Positions 57,017 to 64,000 of a stretch of DNA of 64,000 nt are shown in pieces. Origin of the DNA: Eimeria necatrix (taxonomy: Eukaryota > Apicomplexa > Conoidasida > Eucoccidiorida > Eimeriidae); contig NW_013654657.1 of NCBI RefSeq assembly GCF_000499385.1, positions 46,641 through 110,640 of the forward strand, written 5' to 3'. A program made the translations under genes and the position numbers. A model generated the notes under the pieces. The model worked only from the letters and a program-made list of their open reading frames with translations, was not told where the DNA came from and did no database searches. Each line of letters starts with the position of its first letter. Position 1 is the stretch's first letter.

Positions 57017-58312
57017 GGTTGCAGACACGGCTGGCAGCTGGCTCACAAACCGAAGAGACGGTTGCGGGTGTTCAGCTTTTTGCCGTTTATTGGTTTCGTG
57101 CCGTCGAGATAGCCGACACAGAGCTGCGGCGCACAGAGACCTCAAGCCAAAAGGAGAAGCTCATTAAGGACTCGAGCGCCAACCAGCACCTGCTGCTATT
57201 CAGCAGCAGATGCAATGGTATACGTGGGCATGCAGCTGCCGAACAGTGCAACGCAGAGGCACCCTTGCTTACACATGATCTGCTTCTGTAGTAAAAGCTC
57301 GGAAAGCGAGGTGAGAAAAGGATAGTGAGTGTAGAGCAGCGAGTCTAAGCTTGAAAGGCAGCTTGACAACTGCAGGCAGCAACAAATGCCAAGGGCGCAA
57401 GCAGCGCAAACGCAAATTAACAGCAAAGGGAATATCGAGTGAGGCATGGAGCCCACTATGGGCTCAACAAATTCCTTTGTAGCCATTAAAGAGAAGCGCG
57501 TTGTCGCGAGGCAAAGAATGTAGCGGAGGCGCCACGATTAGCGGCCAATCAGATGTGACAGACTACTTGGCCGATGAGCATATGGTGCTCACAGGAAGCA
57601 GCAGACAATGAGGTTGTAACTAAAGCACAGAAAAAGAAAGGCGAAGAAAATAACTACGCGAAAATGGGGCAAATGCGCATAAATGGAAGCACGAAGAGGT
57701 CCGGATGCAAACGGAAAGGCAAAATTGCCAAGAGAGTACGTAAGATTGAGTATATGGTAGTGTCACCATGTCCGGTGTGTAAAGGTGGATGTTGCGCTGC
57801 AAGGAGACCCCGAGCTTATTTAGTGCGGATGTAGGTCGATATTTCATCCTCGCCAGAAGCCTGAAACAACGAAAGCGGCAGATAACAAGAAACCCTCGGT
57901 GAGCAACAAGTAAGAAAAACTCTTAAAGTACTGATGCTTTCCACCAAATCATGTTGACGGAGACGCAGTTGCGGCCTCGCGCCCTCATGCCGGGGTTGAA
58001 GGGGTGGGACGCACTCAGGGACAAACGAACAATGTCCTTAACAAGCTGCTGGATGAGAGAACGAGACACAACAAAGCGCAAGGGGAAAAAATAACCACTG
58101 AGATCTGAGATTACCTGAGGACCGCAGAGACCTCTGCTGGGGCCATCGCTGACCAGTGGAGTTCTATTTCTCGTTCGAGTGCCTGCCAAATCCAGGGAGC
58201 ACAGTCGAACATGAAGAAATAGCAAGCGTGTCTCTCCACGCCGCCGCTCCGGTCAATTCATCAGCACCAAAGTTCCTCTACCATCTGCTTAGATGACGCG
58301 TCCAAGTTGCAT
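57017..58312. other. intergenic region, may hold a 5-prime exon
   Basis: The missing start of the gene at 55661 may lie here. A minus-strand frame at 57486-57196 begins with ATG and is hydrophobic and Cys/Leu-rich, but has no confirmed splice link. Segment 57574-57834 (plus) is Lys-rich by composition only. Confidence 0.4.
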
Positions 58313-60904
58313 TCAGTTGAGATCGCGGGCGAACAGCATGGATTGGCGCTTCAGCTCGTCAGCTGTCACTGAAGGGACACATTGGGGTCTCACCCAGCTA
58401 TACGCAACCGGAAATTGCTTGAGATCTGCTGAAGCAAGACTCTTCCCTAAGTGAAGAAGGGATGCAAGCGACGAGCGGAAAGCCACACGCTCCCGCCGTT
58501 GTTGCAGTGTTTGTTCATGTCCTTCTGAGATATTGCGCCACTGCGTGTACAGTGAATTTTGTAGTGTTCCTTCCATGGAGGCAGCTCTCTGCTGCAACAG
58601 CAAAAACGACGATGTTCCTCCAAGATGCTCGTATACTGCAGTGCTCAGAGACTCTGCGGTGTCTCTAAAGCAGCATAAACACTGATACAACGGCCCAATT
58701 AGACCGATTTACACAAGAACACCGCGATTTCCACATACGATCGTGCTTATATTGGCTGCTGTGCTGGTGCTTTCACATGCAGCATTGCGCGCATCATCAG
58801 TGCACAGAGAAGGACTGCTCGACTTGTTTTAATCATTTTACTACATACGGCAAGCAAATGAAACAGTGTATCCCATGCTTGAATTTGGGTGGGTGGCTGA
58901 CCGGTTCAACTCTTTTCTCTTCAACAGGAGTGAAGCCAGCGCTGCAGCTTCTGGTGGCTTGAGGGCAGCAATGTTTCGCTTAAGTTGTGGTAGAATAGAA
59001 ACAAAAAACGGAGCAGAGGCGAGATGAGGGGGGACGCCCAGCTCGTCCTAGTAAAACAAAGGGACAGGCATGCCACATACGTCGAAGGCACAGCTGTCAT
59101 CTTGATGCGAGCTTCACTACTGCAGGGACATCCACATGTCACAATTTAAAATGCTGCAGGTGGCGGAGGCGCGCACAAACATTGCCAATAATAGAAACAA
59201 TGACAGCACTACTACATTAGCTGTTCATTGCAAACAAGTTCATTTGCTCGCTTCAGCAGCATACGAGAGCAGCGTAACTGCAGAAGTAAGTAGAGTACTC
59301 AGGCCTTCACAGGTTCCACGCTTATGGATTTCGGAGGATATTGCCAGCTGTATGCGGGCAGAGTTGCCTTGGCAGTTTCCGATGAAACACCGGTTAGCCA
59401 ATGGAAAGGAGCAGCTGTGCCACAAGAATCTGGCTCCACGTGAAAATTGGCACCACAGCGCGGAGAGTGGTAGAATGCAACCTATCAGAGATTCAAGATC
59501 TAACAACACCACTGTAGAGCTTATGCATATAAAATAGGTCTGCAAGAATCTTACAACAAATCTTTGGATCTTCAATAAATCTCCTACTGTGAGAGGCTTT
59601 CGCCTTCTCTCTAGTGAACCAAGGAAGGCAGTAAGGTGACGTTCCGAAGGAAGATACCTATGTACATGAAGAACCAAAACTGCACCAGAATACAAGATAA
59701 AAGAGAGATTTATGCGAGCAAATGAAAAATGATGGGGAGGGTGAAAACCACGGGGATAAGCAAGAATACGGGCAAAACGCAGGCATGGCAAACAAGTGAA
59801 CAGCAGAAGCCGCTGCGCGGCAAGCTAGCGCGTGAGATACAGGGCCGCATTTCAGGCGCATTCTTCCAAAGTCGGCCCAGAGACGGTAGAAAAAGCGCAC
59901 GGGGAATGGTACACATGCAAGCACAGAGATATAATTGAAAATGACGACAGAAAAATCAAAACAGGAGGTAGCATACTAGATTTATGGATCAGAGAGGGAC
60001 AGCGATATTGAAAAGTGCCCGAAGAGATTAAATTCCCTGGTGAGAGCCTTACACTCGCAACCAGCAGTGGTACCTATCGCCCCTACCTCAGTCTTCTCAG
60101 CGCATCCAGAAAAAGAACAGTTTTTTTAGCATCAGTACTTTTTGCCGCTGCCCGCCAGCTGAAGGCCTCACAGAGTCCCTGTAGCAACAGCGGTGGTCGG
60201 CAACCAGCGGCAGCAAGCAGTGCAACTGTATGGTGCAATTCCGACACGCTCAACAACGGCAATTGCTTCAAAATGAGGAGAAGAGGCGGCCCCCAAGCTT
60301 GCGGGGTGCGCACACCTGCATCAGCGAGTTCACGAAGTACAGCTAGCAGAACAGCTGGGCCTTCTTTGGTCTTGGAGCTTGGGTAAAGGACAGGCAAGTC
60401 GGAAAAAGTACCGCTCACTACCCCTGAATCTGATTCTTTCGTTCTAATTGCCTCGTGGAGGGGCATGGCCGTTTGTGTTGCTGGTAGAGACCTGCTGCTG
60501 CGGGTAGACGACAGCGAGAACCGGCAAATTTCATCAAATACCGAGAAAGACTCCTCCACTTCACGCTGGCAACAGCCTTCAGATTCTTCGATGCACTCAG
60601 TACTGTCACTTTCGCTGATGATAGTACTGAAGCCATTGCAGGAGCTCTTGCTTGGGTTTTGCTTGTCAATGAGTCCGCCGTGTGACGTTTTTGCGCCGCC
60701 AAGAACCGTAACTGGCCGGGTTCCTTCTCTAGCTTCAGCGCAGACCGACTGCAGTGCAGCCATCGTCAACAAATTTGGAGTAGAAGCTGAAAAGTCCCAA
60801 CTTTTGCGTTCTAAGAAGGCCGCTATCCTCGAGCATCTCACGTGGCTTCGCCCAAAGGCGACGCAATGAGTGAGCCCACAGGCGCCTCGAATGTAGAATG
60901 GCAT
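58313..60904 (-). CDS. predicted mitochondrial helical-repeat (HPR-like) protein, five exons
   Basis: Exons 60904-60087, 59657-59555, 59347-59265, 59119-59081 and 58664-58313 join with consistent phases (2, 0, 2, 2), giving 464 residues and a TGA stop. The first ATG opens a basic, acid-poor N-terminus (MPFYIRGACGLTHCVAFGR) typical of mitochondrial import. After a polar, Ser-rich stretch the protein becomes a run of helices. These include AVLLAVLRELADAGVRTP, the block PPLLLILKQLPLLSVSEL followed by HHTVALLAAAG, HLTAFLGSLERRRKPLTVGD, and STLLTSAVTLLS. The pattern L--LL-ALA----and the spacing fit heptatricopeptide-type repeats, a class expanded in apicomplexan mitochondria for fragmented rRNA handling. 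No RAP domain is visible. Assignment to that class is inference. Confidence 0.75.
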
Positions 60905-62579
60905 TGAGACAACTCGTCACACTGTGTGAGGGCCATGACTCGGGATGGTTGAGGCTGCAACAATTCAGATCCAGTGTTGAGGAGTCCGTACGGTTTAGCT
61001 CATGTCAATTACGGGAACTTGCTAGGCAACAAAGGATTTTGCCGCTTCTTAGGAAGAGAAGCCAGTGGACAAGAGGAGATTCTACCTACTTTGGCGACTT
61101 TTTTTTAAAGCTAACGTACACTCCCTCGCTGCACCAGCACTAGCACAGCCCCACCTGGCAATGCATGTGTTTTGTCATCACCGCGCCCGATGTTTCTGAG
61201 CCTCTATACATTTTTATGTTTATTTTATTTCCATTCAGTGAGTGTACTTATGTTTTAGGCAGCAACTTTTAGAGCACGGGGCACACAGAGGGCTTTCTAG
61301 CAGGGTCAGCGAAACCCGTCTCTGTGCATTCATTATTTTGCGCGTTTGTATCTTGGAATCATCAGCAAATTAATGATTTTAAATGATAATGCAGTGGGCA
61401 ATATGTGAACAATATTTCGCTACATGGCGTTAAGAGGGCGTTTGCATGAAGTTTGCGGCACGCCCAACTTCTGAGCATAGCACTGCGTGAAAGGGTGAGG
61501 CTTCGAGCCTAGAACCTAAAAGAACTTACAAATATTAGATTCTAGGCTCGCATCCTCAGAGCGCCCAAGCTAGGCAAGCTTGATTCGCATTGACCGTGAA
61601 TTTGTCGGCTTCACTCTGTAGCCCCTTATTTTTTAAGTGATATAGACTGGCTTGTATGAGGGGACCCATATTGAGGAGGGAGATTTAAGTCCTCTGATAA
61701 TGCGACTGCGATATTAAATTTACACGGAAGTAGACCATGAGTGTGATCAAAGAGAAAATGGTCAAAGTTAGGGCAGAGGGGAGTCGCACTGCCTCCCATC
61801 AAAAGCAGTGTACAGGTAGGTATCTTAAAGCAGGATCCGACTTTTTCCTCAAATTTTCAAGTTTTATGGTCGTTGATTCTCTTGCTCACAGTAGTTTTTA
61901 AATTACATAATTTAGTTCTGGTCGCTATGTGGAGGTTTAACAACTCTTATGACTCCACTGAAAGCAGCAGAGTAGATCTTGTGAAAGCTTGAAGCCGCTT
62001 TTGCTACAGGGGAAGCGCCTTTCAACCAGTGTTAAGGGCGCGCTGTAGTGCTGAAGCTGTACTTTGTGGTCGTGGGAGGACCTCGGAATCTTGGCATTCG
62101 CTGCCTCGAGATAGCCGGAAGTTTCGGCCTAAATCTGCAATTCCCCCAAAGCTGGCCGGCACCAGCAAAATCTCCGACGAAACTGCGCCGCCATCGGGCC
62201 TCTACGCATCAGTTTGAAACCGCCCTCACGCCTGTAACAAATGAGTACTATTTGTAACCAGACAGAGAAGCAGAGTGTTTTGTGAGTATACCCGCGGCGC
62301 TCCTTTACGGCTGGTGTCCCGAATGCTCCTCATCTAATGCAAGTTCGGGAGCATGTAGCACTTACCCGTACGCCCACTTCTCTGAAGCCTTGCCCTGACA
62401 AATCTGTAGATTTAGCAGGCCCAGTGGATTGCTCTTTTATTGGTAAACTCCTAATAGCCCTCTGCTATTCCTATGTAGAATACACAGTGTACACGACCGC
62501 TGCTATAGTGCGCGAGCGGACTTACTGCTGCCATTATGTATACACCCAACTGCTTGTCTGCGAGGAGTATCGCGACAAA
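60905..62579. other. gene-free stretch
   Basis: Short frames only. The first few hundred bases should hold the promoter of the minus-strand gene starting at 60904. A small imperfect inverted repeat with TTCGAGCCTAGAA and TTCTAGGCTCG arms lies at about 61501-61550. Confidence 0.45.
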
Positions 62580-62730
62580 TCACGCGAAGACTCCTTAAAT
62601 TTACATAATTAGCCTCAATTCATGTTTCTAGTCGGTTTTTTCCCATGAAAAGGATACTAGAAAACGTCTTCGGTTTGGATCTGTGCCCCTAAAGTGGTTC
62701 GGCGTCTCGGCAGCTCAGTCATCCCCAGAA
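62580..62730 (+). repeat. dispersed repeat X, copy 2
   Basis: Resembles 43256-43405 in the same orientation, with the best-kept block GGCGTCTCGGCAGCTCAG. It is followed about 200 bp downstream by two R elements and an RNase H fragment. Confidence 0.65.
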
Positions 62731-62941
62731 CTGTAGTGCACAGCGCCTACTGCTGCGACTACGCTGCTACCTGCCCCGCTAGCAGGGCCTACGAACGGCA
62801 CCTAACGTAGGCCCATTTCCTGGAAACTGTAGCTTATTTTATCGAAATACAATAATTCTTAAGTTTTTTCAAAATCTCTGTTCGAGTCGCCCCACTCTGG
62901 GAGCTCGCCTCCTAGGCCCTACGGGGAGGAGGCCTGCACTG

Positions 62942-63144
62942 GTGACGGCGCTATCGCCAGCCCCAGTCTCCACGCATTTTAAGGCACCTCTAACGCATGC
63001 ATACTAATTCATAGGCAAATTGCCTTACTTTGATACTAGTAGGAGGGTCCTGTCCTCCTCCAGTGTTGCGACCCCTTGTACGTCGCTAGCTAGCTATCGT
63101 CTATAGTTCACCAGCAAGCCCCATTGTAGTGCCTGTGCAGTACA
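62942..63144 (+). repeat. dispersed element R, copy 3 (diverged)
   Basis: About 203 bp, starting TGACGGCGCTATCGCCAGCC and ending with the hairpin GTAGTGCCTGTGCAGTAC. It abuts copy 4 directly, so the two form a head-to-tail tandem. Internal sequence (CCTCCTCCAGTGTTGCGACC) differs from copies 1 and 4 but matches the inverted copy at 63907. Confidence 0.75.
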
Positions 63145-63145
63145 A

Positions 63146-63370
63146 TGTGACGCGCAACGGTGCCGGCGTTGTCGGCAGCCTCAATCTTAGAGCATTCGCA
63201 GGCATTTCTAGTCTATGCATGTTAATTTGTTGATAAATTGCATTTCTATTTCCATATTAAGATGCTACAGCGCTCAATCCGCGTCTCAACCTCTTAACCG
63301 CCTATAGGTCATCAGTTAGCTAACCTCTATAGGTCACCAGCAAGCCCCATTGTAGTGCCTGCGCACTACA
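63146..63370 (+). repeat. dispersed element R, copy 4
   Basis: 225 bp, starting TGTGACGCGCAACGG and ending GCGCACTACA. Nearly identical to the copy at 45813-46036 throughout, including GCATTCGCAGGCATTTC and TAGTCTATGCATG. Bounded on the left by copy 3 and on the right by an RNase H remnant. Confidence 0.85.
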
Positions 63371-63397
63371 ATCAGACTGAAAGTCAACGGGTCCACG

Positions 63398-63614
63398 CAG
63401 CGTTTCGAGCTAAATATCGATGCCTCCTGCTACACAATGGGATCAATACTCGAAGAACCCCAACCAAGTGGCCAGCTATGCTCTGAACCCCGTTCAGCAG
63501 AAGTATTCAACATTCGACGAAAAAACCTTCACTTCAGTCACTTCGTCGCTACCCTTGGCAGGTGTCTACACTACGCAGCACGAAGTTCACGGCGTAGACT
63601 GCTGGAAAAACTAG
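63398..63614 (+). pseudogene. second gypsy-type RNase H fragment
   Basis: The first frame gives QRFELNIDASCYTMGSILEE, the RNase H start with its catalytic Asp present. After about 63457 the homology moves to another frame (VASYALNPVQQKYSTFDEK), which matches the next conserved block of gypsy RNase H. The frameshift and the absence of neighbouring pol domains show a decayed fragment, in opposite orientation to the element at 43.6-46.7 kb. Confidence 0.8.
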
Positions 63615-63906
63615 AGAATCAGCTCACTTAAACAGCTGCAGCCAACACTTTATTTTATGCATTGAGCCGCCTTACCTGCAATTTTGTATTAACAGCATGT
63701 AGCAGATTTGCGCTTTATACCGACCATGATCACGTCCAAGCGCGTCATCATGGGCAGGAAGAAGCACCTTCCACTTTCAGTATATATTGTTGTTGACCAG
63801 GCATGTGCGCCTATACTATGGCATATGTGGAGACTTGTGTACACTGCTGCGCTTCAGAATTTCTCACATAGTTCCCAGCCGGATACCGTTACTCATTCCA
63901 TCTCGT

Positions 63907-64000
63907 GTAGTGCACAGACACTACAATGGGGCTGGTTAGTGCTCTAGAGAGGATAGCTAGCCAGAGACCTACGAGGGGTCGCAAGACTGGAGGGAGACAG
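63907..64000 (-). repeat. dispersed element R, copy 5, inverted and cut by the window end
   Basis: On the minus strand it matches the 3-prime half of copy 3: the CTCCAGT-TTGCGACCCCT block, GCTAGCTATC, CAGCCCCATTGTAGTG and the terminal hairpin. The RNase H fragment is therefore flanked by R elements in inverted orientation. Confidence 0.8.

Noticed and set aside
56070..57291. Plus-strand frames of 270 and 232 codons
   Set aside because: Antisense shadows of the minus-strand gene at 55661-57016; composition rich in Cys and Leu as expected from the complement of Gln/Ala/Ser-rich coding sequence.

Overview
The window looks like nuclear DNA of a coccidian apicomplexan, most likely an Eimeria- or Cyclospora-type parasite. 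The grounds are intron-rich genes with GT-AG junctions, long gene-poor stretches, alanine-rich low-complexity protein tracts, decayed Ty3/gypsy (chromovirus-like) retrotransposon remains of a kind reported from Eimeria, and a eukaryotic tRNA-Thr. This assignment is inference; no species-diagnostic locus is present.

Four genes are solid because their splice phases close exactly. They are an 11-exon transketolase on the minus strand (20155-24984, 714 residues), the first three exons of the transcription coactivator MBF1 (17265-18274, minus), a three-exon twin-CX9C mitochondrial protein divergent from MBF1 (18868-19442, plus), and tRNA-Thr(AGT) at 15887-15959. Several further genes are clearly coding but not recognised: a plus-strand multi-exon gene ending at 5405, minus-strand genes at 12408-13355, 13700-14680 and 40140-40931, and a run of three minus-strand genes at 53125-60904. 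At least two of those three have N-termini like mitochondrial targeting peptides, and their bodies are helical.

The most striking content is a dispersed family of three large intronless genes (7310-9313 minus, 31492-33582 plus, 50166-52184 plus). Each encodes a protein of about 670-700 residues with a hydrophobic N-terminus, a second membrane segment near residue 110-128, and a long helical C-terminal domain carrying shared motifs. I do not recognise the family.

Between genes the window is rich in repeats. A decayed, minus-strand Ty3/gypsy pol region (43637-46650) carries visible damage at catalytic residues and is split by a 224-bp element. Four other copies or relatives of that element lie at 47.9 kb and 62.9-64 kb, next to a second RNase H fragment. 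There is also a long fold-back element at 11018-11146, a 91-bp tandem duplication, a roughly 96-bp tandem duplication, and a duplicated 5-prime coding segment. Stretches with no supportable gene, notably 25.7-28.7, 33.6-40.1, 40.9-43.3, 48.1-50.2 and 60.9-62.6 kb, are listed as such.
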